Counted from the stretch's first letter, positions 52,311 through 60,923 are shown. The stretch is DNA of 64,000 nucleotides from Thermotoga caldifontis AZM44c09 (GCF_000828655.1 NZ_AP014509.1:992001-1056000); one strand, 5' to 3'. A program made the numbers and translations. Notes: generated from the letters alone by a model not told the origin.

Positions 52311-53129
52311 TCAGAGCCTTTTGACCACCCCGAGGATGATCCGCGCGATCTTCTTACCGGTTTCTTCCGCAACCCTGAGCACCTCTTCAGCTGTGAGAGG
52401 TTTCAGATCCTCGGGCACCGCACGATCCGTGATCGCGGAGATGCCGAGTACCTTCATACCTGCGTGTTTGGCGACGATGACTTCAGGCACCGTAGACATA
52501 CCGACTGCGTCCGCGCCGAGCCTTCTGAACATGCGCAGTTCGGCTGCCGTTTCGAAATTCGGTCCGGCCACGGCCACGTAGACACCCTCGTAGACTTCTA
52601 TCTTCTCTTCCTCGGCCACTTCCTTGGCCAGGGCTATGAGTTTTCTATCGTAAGGCTCACTCATGTCGGGGAACCTCGGTCCCCACTCGTCCACGTTCTT
52701 TCCTCTGAGCGGGTTGTCACCCATGAAGTTTATGTGATCGACTATGATCATCGGCCTGCCAACTTCGAAGAGGGGGTTCAATCCTCCCGCCGCGTTCGTC
52801 AAAAAGAGGTACTTCACTCCGAGAAGCTGCATCACGCGGATCGGGAACGTCACGTCCTGCATCGAGTGTCCCTCGTAGTAATGGAACCTTCCGTTCATCA
52901 GGACGGCATCCTTTCCTGAAAGTTTTCCAAAGATGAGCTCACCCTTGTGCCCCGGTGCCGTGGCGACGGGAAAACCAGGAATGTCTGCGTATTTGATAAC
53001 CTGAGGGGATTCGATGACTTCTGCTATCTTCCCGAGCCCCGAGCCGAGCACGATACCGATCGTTGGTGAAACGGAAATCCTTTCCTTGAGAAACTCCACG
53101 GCTTTCTTTACCCTTTCCACGTAATCCAT
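52311..53129 (-). CDS. Purine nucleoside phosphorylase
   Basis: 272 residues, trimeric PNP type: GIVLGSGLG phosphate loop, NGRFHYYEG, TNAAGGLN, and VAGPNFETAAELRM with the purine-site Glu. Cleaves (deoxy)inosine/guanosine with phosphate. It lies 14 bases from both neighbours, inside the Fe-S operon, which has no obvious metabolic reason. Confidence 0.93.
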   Translation of the reverse strand: MDYVERVKKAVEFLKERISVSPTIGIVLGSGLGKIAEVIESPQVIKYADIPGFPVATAPGHKGELIFGKLSGKDAVLMNGRFHYYEGHSMQDVTFPIRVMQLLGVKYLFLTNAAGGLNPLFEVGRPMIIVDHINFMGDNPLRGKNVDEWGPRFPDMSEPYDRKLIALAKEVAEEEKIEVYEGVYVAVAGPNFETAAELRMFRRLGADAVGMSTVPEVIVAKHAGMKVLGISAITDRAVPEDLKPLTAEEVLRVAEETGKKIARIILGVVKRL

Positions 53130-53143
53130 CCTCTACACCCCCA

Positions 53144-54103
53144 TCAATCCAGAAGTCCTTTTATGATGAGCTCCGTTGCCTCATCCTCACTCAGACCTTT
53201 GCTCATGAGTGTCTCGAGCTGCTTCGCGTTCACCCTGCCTATGGAAGCTTCGTGCGTGAGCTCCGCTCTGTCACTGAAGACTTTCAGTATCGGTACGGTG
53301 CTCACTTCCACGCCAGAGCCCTTGGTGATCTCCTCACACCGTACGTGCCCCTTGGAATAGTCTCCCCTACCGTAAGCTTCGTTCACCACGCGCGCCCTCG
53401 CCCTGTCCAGGGCAACGACAGTCGTGCTCACCATGCCGCGAGATTCGACGCCGACGAGATCGATCTTTTCGTGGATGTCCACCACATCGTCGCCACTCGC
53501 ACGCACGCGTGCCGACACGTCTGCAACGGCTCGATCCTTGAGTTCCACGGAAAAGTCCAGTCTCATTTTTCCAACGCGTGTTCTCGTGAGCGCGAACCTG
53601 TTGACGTAAAGCCCGTTCTGTTCGACAATTACCCTCGAAACTGTGATCAGGTTAACTGTGCCCGCATCCGAATGGTAATGTTCATCCGAATACGACATCT
53701 TCGCGTTCTTCCCGACCGTTACGTTCATGAGTGCATCGTGTGTGAACTCCTCAGTCCATGGAAAGACGCAGTGGGCCACGAAGTGCGCCTCGGCGTCGTC
53801 CTGGACCGTGATGTCGAAGATCACCCTCTGGTATCCTTTGCGTTCCAGATAACCCGTGCACACGTGGATCGGGAACGCCAGCTTTGTCCCTCTCTTTATG
53901 ATCATCTTCGCGTGCACACCGTTCTCGATGGTTTTCGGCACGAGTTCCACTCCTGGAACGTTGTTCAGTCCCACCACTCTGTCACCGCTTATGATTATCG
54001 AGGCGATCCTTTTGTCCAGAAACTTCGAAACATCACCGCCGACCTTCTCGTACGCCTTGACGAGCGCTTCGAACTCGGTCCTTCTATCGATATCGACTTG
54101 CAT
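53144..54103 (-). CDS. sufB: SufB/SufD-type Fe-S assembly protein, single copy
   Basis: 319 residues, shorter than E. coli SufB or SufD. The beta-helix core ends with GHVRCEEITKG (Cys256) and ELTHEASIGR (His284, Glu285). Cys256 and Glu285 have the same 29-residue spacing as Cys405 and Glu434 of E. coli SufB (recalled), so this one protein keeps the sulfur-accepting and cluster-binding residues. With SufC 4 bases upstream and no second SufB/D gene, it fits the minimal SufBC-type (SMS) system found in archaea and deep-branching bacteria. Confidence 0.9.
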   Translation of the reverse strand: MQVDIDRRTEFEALVKAYEKVGGDVSKFLDKRIASIIISGDRVVGLNNVPGVELVPKTIENGVHAKMIIKRGTKLAFPIHVCTGYLERKGYQRVIFDITVQDDAEAHFVAHCVFPWTEEFTHDALMNVTVGKNAKMSYSDEHYHSDAGTVNLITVSRVIVEQNGLYVNRFALTRTRVGKMRLDFSVELKDRAVADVSARVRASGDDVVDIHEKIDLVGVESRGMVSTTVVALDRARARVVNEAYGRGDYSKGHVRCEEITKGSGVEVSTVPILKVFSDRAELTHEASIGRVNAKQLETLMSKGLSEDEATELIIKGLLD

Positions 54104-54107
54104 ACCA

Positions 54108-54830
54108 TCACTTCCTCACAGGTATGTTGGTGTGGTCGCACACGTCACAGAAATTCTTGTAGTATTTTGCGACCTTCTCAGGCGAGCCACTGTAAATGAT
54201 CTTTCCGTCACACAGAACGTGTGCGATATTCGCTACAGACATCATCTCTTCACGGTGCGTGATCATTATCAGAGAACCACCCTGCTCGACGATCCTCCGG
54301 GCTACGTTTTTTATCATGTCCAGTGAGAGCACGTCTATGCCAGAATCTGGCTCGTCCAGGATGGCGTACCTTGGCCTGAGCAAGAGTATCGAAGCCAGTT
54401 CGACGCGCTTCCTCTCTCCACCGCTCAGCAGTTCGTCGACCATCCTGTTCAGATAGAGATTCGCAGACAGACCCACAAGATGCAAAACCTCTTCGAGCTC
54501 GGCCTGTGTGAGCTTCAACTTTCCACCCAGGGTGAGGTACTGTCTCACCGTCAGGCCACGGAACCTGACCGGTTCCTGCCACATCAAATGTATTCCCAGC
54601 TTCGCCCTTTCCGTCACACCGAGATCGGTGATGTCTCTATCGTCGAGGAGGACCTTTCCCTCCGTCGGTCTGTAGCCCTCCAGGCCCATGATCAGGTACG
54701 CGAGGGAAGACTTGCCGGCCCCGTTGGGTCCCAGAATGATGTGGATTTCTCGATCGTTGAAGGTCAGGTCGATGTTTTTGAGGATGAGCTTCGAATCCCT
54801 TGCCAGACTCACGTTCTGTAGTCGGAGCAT
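54108..54830 (-). CDS. sufC: SufC ATPase
   Basis: 240-residue ABC-type ATPase of the Suf complex, soluble. GPNGAGKSSLAYLIMG, the Q-loop WQEPVRF, LSGGERKRVELASILL and LDEPDSGIDV are all present. First gene of the minus-strand run; the 74-base gap before it holds two small palindromes. Confidence 0.95.
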   Translation of the reverse strand: MLRLQNVSLARDSKLILKNIDLTFNDREIHIILGPNGAGKSSLAYLIMGLEGYRPTEGKVLLDDRDITDLGVTERAKLGIHLMWQEPVRFRGLTVRQYLTLGGKLKLTQAELEEVLHLVGLSANLYLNRMVDELLSGGERKRVELASILLLRPRYAILDEPDSGIDVLSLDMIKNVARRIVEQGGSLIMITHREEMMSVANIAHVLCDGKIIYSGSPEKVAKYYKNFCDVCDHTNIPVRK

Positions 54831-54842
54831 TCTTCACACCCC

Positions 54843-54878
54843 ATTAAAATTTTAATCTCCAGCCTTTACAATATATTG
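54843..54878 (-). promoter_or_regulatory. Two AT-rich palindromes in the sufC leader
   Basis: ATTAAAATTTTAAT (54843-54856) and CAATATATTG (54869-54878) are perfect palindromes. The second contains TATATT, a possible -10 for sufC, so the first would lie in the leader or at the start site. They are candidate operator sites for a repressor. Confidence 0.4.
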
Positions 54879-54904
54879 GACCTTTTAAGTCGGTATTGTT
54901 GCCT

Positions 54905-55933
54905 TCAGTCCAGATAGATGTGTGGGCCTTCCTGTCTGAAATCGCCCCTGAAGGTTTTCTCGTCCAGGGAAAGGTGCGCGTCCAGATCGTGGTAGATGAA
55001 GGCGCCCGTTCCAGCAGCGAAGTGAACGCTCTGGTTTATCCCAAGACTGCTCTCGCCCATACAGCCTATCATGAGCTGAACGCCCGCCGACTGTGCCAGA
55101 TGAACTATGGCGAGCGCGTCGCTGATACCAGATTTCATCAGCTTGATGTTTATCATGTCCACAGCTTCCTCCTTGATCAATCTCAACGCGTCGTATTTGG
55201 TGAACACCGATTCGTCCGCGGCCACGGGATAAGGACTGTGGAAGCGAACGAGCTTCAAACCTTCCACGTTGTACCTGTTCACCGGTTGCTCGTACACAAC
55301 GACGTCCACTTTTTCGGAATAGAGTGCCCGGGCGAACTCGATCGCATCCTTCGGGCTGAACGCCTGATTCGCATCCACAATGAACACTGCCTCAGGTGCG
55401 ATCTTCCTGGATTCCACGACTCTCTGAACGTCTTCTTCGAAGTTCCTGCCGACCTTTATCTTGATCGTTCTGAAGCCTTCTTCGTAAATCCTCTTCACCT
55501 TTCTGAGCGTGCTCTCCAGGTCCATTATGCCCACCGTCAGATCGGTCTCGATGTGGTTCTTGGCACCGCCGAAGAACTGGTAAGGCCTGATCCCGATCCT
55601 TTTACAGAAAGCGTCGATTATCGCGAATTCCACCGCTGCCCTGATCGCAGGCGTCGCTCTCAGCTGCTGGAGTCGTGAGAAGAGCTTCCCGTAGCTTTCC
55701 ACGTGTTCTCCAACGACCATCTCCTGCACAGTTTTTTCGGCCTGCATCATGATCTCCACCGTCTCGCCTGAGATCACGAAGAGTGTTGAGGCCTCCCCAA
55801 GTCCGACCGTTCCATCTTCGAGTTCCAGCCGTACTTCGATGTTTTCCTGATCCTCGTGCGTGCCCAGCGAGATAGTGAAAGGCTCGAAGTATCTGTAGTA
55901 AGTCTTTTCAAACTTCACAGATTTGATTCGCAC
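54905..55933 (-). CDS. Enolase-superfamily epimerase/racemase (dipeptide epimerase or DgcA-like)
   Basis: 342 residues, MLE subgroup. Catalytic lysines in TIKIKVG (158, 160) and NIKLMKSG (264), metal ligands Asp187 (VDANQ), Glu215 (YEQPV) and Asp240 (ADES). Two roles are known for such sequences: L-Ala-D/L-Glu epimerase in peptidoglycan recycling, and DgcA, which racemises N-acetyl-D-glutamate. The partner gene, whose end it overlaps by 19 bases, favours the DgcA role. Confidence 0.88.
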   Translation of the reverse strand: MRIKSVKFEKTYYRYFEPFTISLGTHEDQENIEVRLELEDGTVGLGEASTLFVISGETVEIMMQAEKTVQEMVVGEHVESYGKLFSRLQQLRATPAIRAAVEFAIIDAFCKRIGIRPYQFFGGAKNHIETDLTVGIMDLESTLRKVKRIYEEGFRTIKIKVGRNFEEDVQRVVESRKIAPEAVFIVDANQAFSPKDAIEFARALYSEKVDVVVYEQPVNRYNVEGLKLVRFHSPYPVAADESVFTKYDALRLIKEEAVDMINIKLMKSGISDALAIVHLAQSAGVQLMIGCMGESSLGINQSVHFAAGTGAFIYHDLDAHLSLDEKTFRGDFRQEGPHIYLD

Positions 55934-56952
55934 ACCATCGCCTCCATTCTTTCAAGGATTTTCTGTATCTGCTCCTCATCGAAGGGATTAAAAACCGGAT
56001 AAAGTGCATGTTTGAAATTTTCATCCAGGCACGAGATGCCCAGTATTTTCGTGTTCACGAACTTCTGAATCAATTCGATCTCTGCATCAAGGTCCGGTTT
56101 CATGTCGATGTGCTCGAAGTACTCGAAGCGTTTTCTTTTTGGATCGTGCACGAGCACGCTCATCTGGGGCATCGAACCGTAAATCAAGCCGAGCGTTACC
56201 TGCCCGTACGCTGGATGCCTCAGCGCACCCTGACCCTCGATGAAGATGAAACGTCTGCCTTCAGATTCGAGTTTCAAAATCAGTCTTTCAACCACACCGG
56301 GTATGAAATCCGCAGGCAAAGCATCGATGGCGACACCCTCGTCCGCTCCGAGCATGATACCCGTCTGACCGGTGGCGAGGAACGCGGCCGGCAGGCCCTT
56401 TTTCAGCGCAAGCTCGTAGAGCTGAACTGCGGTAGTTCTCTTGCCCGTCGCACAATCTGTCCCGAGGACCGCTATCCTCACGGTTTCACTCTTGAAGATG
56501 TCTCCTCGAAAGATCGAAAGTTCCCCTCTGTAATGTCGCACATCGATGATCCTCACGTTCTTTTCGTTCGCGGCAGACTTGAATGGTTCGGTTTCGCTCA
56601 GCTTCGTGTGCAGGCCTGAAACTACATCCATGCCCAGATGGATCGCATCGAGCACGTGCTTTCTCATGATGGGCGGAAGGTGACCTCCAACGCTCGCGAT
56701 ACCGATCACGAGAACCCTCGCACCGAGTCTCTGTGCGTCTTCCATGCTGTCCACGACGGGAACGTCGTACCGAACAGGTCTGATGAAGTCCGAGGCCTTC
56801 TTTCCAGCGTGCTCTGCCACAACGCAGACCGGTACGAGGACTCTGCTGTGCCTGAGAAGTCCATGGGCAGTCTTGGCGAGTGTGGTCTCGAATTGCCCCC
56901 ACGCGAGCACGGCGGCGGGAGTACCAGGTTCAAAGAAATCAGTTATCCTCAT
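55915..56952 (-). CDS. DUF1611 P-loop protein (DgcN-like)
   Basis: 345 residues of the DUF1611 family. The C-terminal half has a P-loop GTDCATGKRT (164-173), an acidic FIEGQGALRHPAYG stretch and a short phosphate-binding region. DgcN, characterised in marine bacteria (recalled), N-acetylates D-glutamate before DgcA racemises it. Together with the next gene this would turn D-glutamate into N-acetyl-L-glutamate. Promoter not clear; AAGGGGTGA lies before ATG 56952. Confidence 0.8.
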   Translation of the reverse strand: MRITDFFEPGTPAAVLAWGQFETTLAKTAHGLLRHSRVLVPVCVVAEHAGKKASDFIRPVRYDVPVVDSMEDAQRLGARVLVIGIASVGGHLPPIMRKHVLDAIHLGMDVVSGLHTKLSETEPFKSAANEKNVRIIDVRHYRGELSIFRGDIFKSETVRIAVLGTDCATGKRTTAVQLYELALKKGLPAAFLATGQTGIMLGADEGVAIDALPADFIPGVVERLILKLESEGRRFIFIEGQGALRHPAYGQVTLGLIYGSMPQMSVLVHDPKRKRFEYFEHIDMKPDLDAEIELIQKFVNTKILGISCLDENFKHALYPVFNPFDEEQIQKILERMEAMVCESNL

Positions 56953-57022
56953 CGGGTCACCCCTTCGTGAGTTCTACAATAGAATCATATCAGAACCGAT
57001 AAATGATTTTGGAGGAGGAAGC

Positions 57023-57673
57023 GTGGAAGGTTTCGTGATTGAAACGTTCGGAAAATTCGCCAAACTGCGCACCGAGAAAGGTGACATCGTCGTCAAGGTG
57101 AAGGGACAGCCCCCGGAAGTGGGCAAGTTCGTTCGCATAAGCGATCAGCCGGTGCTGGAAAAGTTCTACCTCGCAGAAAAAGTCTTACAGCTGGAAGGTG
57201 ACTCACCACCACTTTCCGCACTCGAACCGATTCTGAGGGTGATCGGGAAGGCCAGGTTCGATGAAGACGTAGTTTTTCTTTCCCGGACCGCTCAGGCTGT
57301 GGAAGCCAGAATCGGCAAGCTCGATAGAAATTTCTACCGTTCGCTCGCGAAGTACTACGAAACGGCCGAAGATGAAACTTTTGGACTCTGGCTCTTCACC
57401 CTCTCCAATCCTTACATCTTCCAAAGCCTGCCAGAAAGAGAGGCCCCCGTTCACGTCTACATCGACAGATCCCGGCACACCTTCAGGATAGACTTCGTGA
57501 AGGATTCAAGATTAGCGGTGATAGAAGGAAAGGTCTGGCAGGATCAGCTCGTGCTGTCCTTTTCACAGATGTTTCCAACAGACAGGATGGAAGAATTGAG
57601 GGAAAGGCTTTCCAGGCATTTTTCACTCGTGAGGTTCATTCTGGGAGCTGGTATCGATGGACTGTACGCGTGA
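57023..57673 (+). CDS. FliK/YlqG-like protein paired with an FlhB C-terminal homologue
   Basis: 216 residues, no signal peptide. An N-terminal small barrel-like segment (GFVIETFGKFAKLRTEKGD) and a C-terminal region (PVHVYIDRSRHTFRIDF ... RLSRHFSLVRFILG) that resembles the hook-length-control domain of FliK. The family call is tentative and rests partly on the next gene. GGAGGAGG lies before GTG 57023; the longer upstream frame lies over the dgcN start and is ignored. Confidence 0.55.
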   Translation: MEGFVIETFGKFAKLRTEKGDIVVKVKGQPPEVGKFVRISDQPVLEKFYLAEKVLQLEGDSPPLSALEPILRVIGKARFDEDVVFLSRTAQAVEARIGKLDRNFYRSLAKYYETAEDETFGLWLFTLSNPYIFQSLPEREAPVHVYIDRSRHTFRIDFVKDSRLAVIEGKVWQDQLVLSFSQMFPTDRMEELRERLSRHFSLVRFILGAGIDGLYA

Positions 57674-57908
57674 ACTGGCGGTGGCTCTCGGCTACGATCC
57701 GGACAGGTTCGATGCCCCTTTCGTCATAGCGAAAGGGAAAGGTGAGATAGCGAGGAAGATCATCGAGGAGGCAAAGAAGCACAACGTACCGATCGTCCGT
57801 TCGCCGGAGCTTGTCAGAAAACTCTACGAGCTCGAAGTCCTTCAACAGATACCCGAAGAACTTTTCGTGGCCGTTGCCGAGATTTTAGTCTTCGTTCGAA
57901 ACCTATGA
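57657..57908 (+). CDS. FlhB C-terminal domain homologue (FlhX/YlqH-like)
   Basis: 83 residues matching only the cytoplasmic tail of FlhB/EscU: ELAVALGYDPDRFDAPFVIAKGKG then AKKHNVPIVRSPELVRKLYE, and EELFVAVAEILVFV. The NPTH autocleavage site and the membrane part are absent. It overlaps the FliK-like gene by 17 bases, the same pairing as ylqG-ylqH in Bacillus (recalled). May modulate the flagellar export switch. Confidence 0.82.
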   Translation: MDCTRELAVALGYDPDRFDAPFVIAKGKGEIARKIIEEAKKHNVPIVRSPELVRKLYELEVLQQIPEELFVAVAEILVFVRNL

Positions 57909-58727
57909 GCCGGCCTTCCTTTTTTCGAGCAGCTGTTTCAGATCCTGCAGTTTTTGCGCAGTTTCACGCAGTATCCGTTCGTTGTGCTCGAGCCTGTTCA
58001 CCAGCTTCGAAAGCTGGTTTTTCAGTTTCGTGTTTCTTATGCTCTTTTCGTCGAACCTGTGCGTGTTGATGATGTCCTCTATGGCCTTTGTGATCCTTTC
58101 TTCGGATTGGTCCCTCCGCCTCCAGCTCAAACCGATCAGGAAGAGAACGATCGCCAGCCCGATGACCAGATAACTCTGCAGTCGGGAATCTCTGTAAGGT
58201 ATTCCTACAAAAATTCTGAAGCCGAACCGCTGACTCGTTCTTTGCTTGAAGAGATACACCCTGCCTTCGTACTTCACCAATGACCCGCTCGACAGATCTG
58301 GAAGGACCAGCTCTACGTTTTTCCCAACCATGGACTTCTTCGAAGCGTCCAGCACCGTGTTGGATGGATCGCACACGTAGTACTCGAACCCTTCGGGGTT
58401 GAGGTTCAGCGTGAAAGTGGCAGTTTTCACATCGTTGCCTCTCCTCACCGCCACGACGATCCGTTTCAATTCTTTATCGAAACCCACGTACCCACCGAGC
58501 TTTTTCGCTATCTCGGCGTAACGATCGAGGTTCGGCGAATCTGCTTTTTCCAGTGCCTGTTCTGCGAGACTCTCTACGTGGAGTTCCAGCCACCTCAGAC
58601 AGGCTTCGACGTACTGTTCCTGCAGCCTTTTCAGCTCGATGCCCCAATCGTGGAATCGGAAGATCAACACGGCGAAGGCGACGAACAGGAATGCGAGGAG
58701 CAGTGAACGGATCAATCTTCCAGCCAT
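57903..58727 (-). CDS. Two-helix sensor-like membrane protein without output domain
   Basis: 274 residues: helix ~7-25, an outside domain of ~150 residues with a Cache-like strand pattern (YVCDPSNTVLDASKKSMVGKNVEL), helix ~187-203, then about 70 residues of charged coiled coil. This is the layout of a chemoreceptor or kinase sensor half, but translation stops after the coil. It overlaps the acetyltransferase by 16 bases at its start and the FlhB-like gene by 6 at its end. Confidence 0.65.
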   Translation of the reverse strand: MAGRLIRSLLLAFLFVAFAVLIFRFHDWGIELKRLQEQYVEACLRWLELHVESLAEQALEKADSPNLDRYAEIAKKLGGYVGFDKELKRIVVAVRRGNDVKTATFTLNLNPEGFEYYVCDPSNTVLDASKKSMVGKNVELVLPDLSSGSLVKYEGRVYLFKQRTSQRFGFRIFVGIPYRDSRLQSYLVIGLAIVLFLIGLSWRRRDQSEERITKAIEDIINTHRFDEKSIRNTKLKNQLSKLVNRLEHNERILRETAQKLQDLKQLLEKRKAGS

Positions 58728-59221
58728 TTCCCCATCACCAGCAGGTCGAAGTATTGACCGTCCATGCAGATCGCCTTCTTCTTCCTCCCCTCGATTTCGA
58801 AACCAAACTTTTTGTAGAGCCTTATGGCCCTCTCGTTGTGTTCCATGACTTCGAGCTGGATCTTTTTGAAACCCTTCTGTTTGGCGATCCGCAGCGCCTC
58901 ACTGATCAGCGCGCTGCCGATACCCTTCCCCCAGTAAGGTTTCCTCACGCTGATACCCAGCTCCGCCTTGTGAAGGATTTTCCTCCTCGAGCTTCCGGCG
59001 AGCGTTATCATTCCAACGATCTCTCCCTGGTACTCCGCAACTAAGAAAATGCGTCGATCGTCCGTGAGGTAGATGCTTATGTAGCGACGCGCCTCGAAGA
59101 CGTCCTCAACCTCATCCGGGTAAGTGAGCAGGAACGGAGATTCACTCGTCACGGCCTTCTTGAAGGCTACGAGCTGCGGTGCGTCCGAGAGCCTGACCCA
59201 CCTGATCGTTACACCTTCCAC
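58712..59221 (-). CDS. GNAT family N-acetyltransferase
   Basis: 169 residues. ELGISVRKPYWGKGIGSALISEAL is the acetyl-CoA loop (R/QxxGxG/A) and LEVMEHNERAIRLYKKFGFEIEGRKKKA is the standard C-terminal part; closest in style to RimJ/PaiA-like acetyltransferases. Substrate unknown. GTG 59221 directly follows the mutL stop and has GGGAGGG upstream. Confidence 0.87.
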   Translation of the reverse strand: MEGVTIRWVRLSDAPQLVAFKKAVTSESPFLLTYPDEVEDVFEARRYISIYLTDDRRIFLVAEYQGEIVGMITLAGSSRRKILHKAELGISVRKPYWGKGIGSALISEALRIAKQKGFKKIQLEVMEHNERAIRLYKKFGFEIEGRKKKAICMDGQYFDLLVMGKWLED

Positions 59222-60871
59222 TCAATCCCTCCCGAAGAACCTGTCCAGGTCCTTGAAACTCATCGAGAACATCAACGGCCTTCCGTGCGGACAGGTGCTG
59301 TGACCTTCGTTTATGGTTCTCTTCGCCAGTTCGATCATCTCGGCTTCGCTCAATCTGTCTCTGGTCCGGACGGACCTCTTGCAGGCATGGTCAGCCAGAA
59401 TCTTCTTGACGGTTTCCCTCATTCCCTGAAGATCGATGAGCTTCAGTTCATCGATGCTGTCTCTGAGGAATTCCTCCACTTCGCTCAGTTCCATCCACTT
59501 TGGTATCTGTTTAACAGCGAGTTCCTGTCCGTTCGCTTCCAGCTCGAATCCAAGGTCTCTCAAAACCTGAGAAGACGCGAGCATCGCTGAGTCAGATTCT
59601 TTCATTTTGATTCTCATCTCCACCAGTAACGTCTTACCCTTTCTTTCTGAAAGCGAGTTCATGATCTGTTCGAAGACGATTCGCTCGTGGGCAGCGTGGA
59701 AGTCTAAGATCAAAAGATCTTCCTTTCTTTCGAACAGTACGTACCTCCCCCTCACGACTCCCACGACCCTGAACGGCTCCTCTTCCAGCAGTTTTTCCTC
59801 GATTTGCCCGGGCCGTTCGACGCGTGGAGCAGGTCTGTAGAACTCGACAGGCTCAGCAACGCGCACTTTTTCGTGAACATGCACCTGCCTCACGATGGGT
59901 CTGGAGAGGAACCCTTTCAGGCTGTCCCTGACGAATCTGAAAACATCCTCTTCGTTGATGAACCTGATCTCGAGCTTCTGCGGATGCACGTTCACATCGA
60001 TCTCTTTTGGACTTATCGACAGGTTCAGCACCGCGAACGGATGTTTCCCCTTCTCCAGCACATCCGAAAAGGCCGCATAGACAGCGTTCGTGAGGAGCTG
60101 GTTCGTCACGAACCTGTCGTTCACAAAACAGACGATCGTGCCTCTACTCTGAACGGGGCTCAAACTCAAACAGCCTTTCAGCTTCATGTTCCCGTGCTCG
60201 GACTCGAAGATTCTCAGATTCTGTGCTGGAATGTCAGGAAAGATCGCCTTGATTCTTTCAAGAAGGTCGGACGGAGGTAGATCGTAGCGGAGCTGCTGTT
60301 CTCTGACGAGCACGAAGTGCACGTTCAGCTTCGAAAGACAGAATTTTTCAAACATCTCCGTCGCCATTCGGGACTCTATCGCTGCCGATTTCAGAAACTT
60401 TCTTCTCGCCGGGACGTTGAAGAAAAGATCCCTCACGATCACGATCGTGCCCACATCCGCATGTACGGGCCTGCTGTAAACCAGATTGCCAGCCACGACC
60501 TCTATCTCGTGACCAATGGGAGAAGAAGCGGTGCGGGATATCACTTTCATCTTGGAGACGGAACTTATCGAGTGCAGGGCTTCTCCACGAAAACCGAAAG
60601 ACGAGAGATCGGACAGATCGGAAAAACTGCTGATCTTACTCGTCGTGTGTGGAAGAAAGCAAACCTTTAAATCTTCCTCATCCATGCCTTCACCGTCGTC
60701 TCTCACCTTGACTTCGCTCTTTCCACCGTTCAACAGTTCGACAACGATCTTCTTCGCTCCAGCATCGAGCGCATTTTCGATCAGTTCTTTAACGACCGAA
60801 TGAACACCGGTCACGACCTCACCGGCAGCGATCTTGGAAACGACAGAATCGTCTAACCGTTTTATCTTCAT
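59222..60871 (-). CDS. mutL: DNA mismatch repair protein MutL, endonuclease type
   Basis: 549 residues. N-terminal GHKL ATPase with IAAGEVV, ELIENALDAGA, DDGEGM and GFRGEAL; C-terminal metal-dependent nicking site with DFHAAHERIVFE (the DQHA(x)2E(x)4E motif with Phe for Gln), ACKRSVR and CPHGRP. So this MutL probably nicks DNA itself, as in bacteria lacking MutH. ATG 60871 behind GAGGTGAAGGA is used; the frame upstream antisense to the transporter gene is a shadow. Confidence 0.95.
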   Translation of the reverse strand: MKIKRLDDSVVSKIAAGEVVTGVHSVVKELIENALDAGAKKIVVELLNGGKSEVKVRDDGEGMDEEDLKVCFLPHTTSKISSFSDLSDLSSFGFRGEALHSISSVSKMKVISRTASSPIGHEIEVVAGNLVYSRPVHADVGTIVIVRDLFFNVPARRKFLKSAAIESRMATEMFEKFCLSKLNVHFVLVREQQLRYDLPPSDLLERIKAIFPDIPAQNLRIFESEHGNMKLKGCLSLSPVQSRGTIVCFVNDRFVTNQLLTNAVYAAFSDVLEKGKHPFAVLNLSISPKEIDVNVHPQKLEIRFINEEDVFRFVRDSLKGFLSRPIVRQVHVHEKVRVAEPVEFYRPAPRVERPGQIEEKLLEEEPFRVVGVVRGRYVLFERKEDLLILDFHAAHERIVFEQIMNSLSERKGKTLLVEMRIKMKESDSAMLASSQVLRDLGFELEANGQELAVKQIPKWMELSEVEEFLRDSIDELKLIDLQGMRETVKKILADHACKRSVRTRDRLSEAEMIELAKRTINEGHSTCPHGRPLMFSMSFKDLDRFFGRD

Positions 60872-60890
60872 TCCTTCACCTCTAAGTTTA

Positions 60891-60896
60891 TATAAT
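60891..60896 (+). promoter_or_regulatory. -10 box between mutL and the MFS gene
   Basis: TATAAT at 60891-60896 serves the plus-strand transporter gene; the same AT patch read backwards (TATATAAAC) can serve mutL. The divergent spacer is only 52 bases. Confidence 0.5.
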
Positions 60897-60923
60897 AAGC
60901 CAAGACGAAAGGGGGATGGTTGA

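Noticed and set aside
51085-52581. 498-codon open frame on the plus strand opposite the atypical desulfurase
   Set aside because: It lies wholly antisense to clear desulfurase and phosphorylase genes, has no ribosome site and a low-complexity His/Arg/Phe-rich product; codon bias on the real strand explains it.
53252-55678. Long plus-strand frames opposite sufB and the epimerase gene
   Set aside because: Both are antisense shadows of recognisable genes, with no motif or ribosome site.
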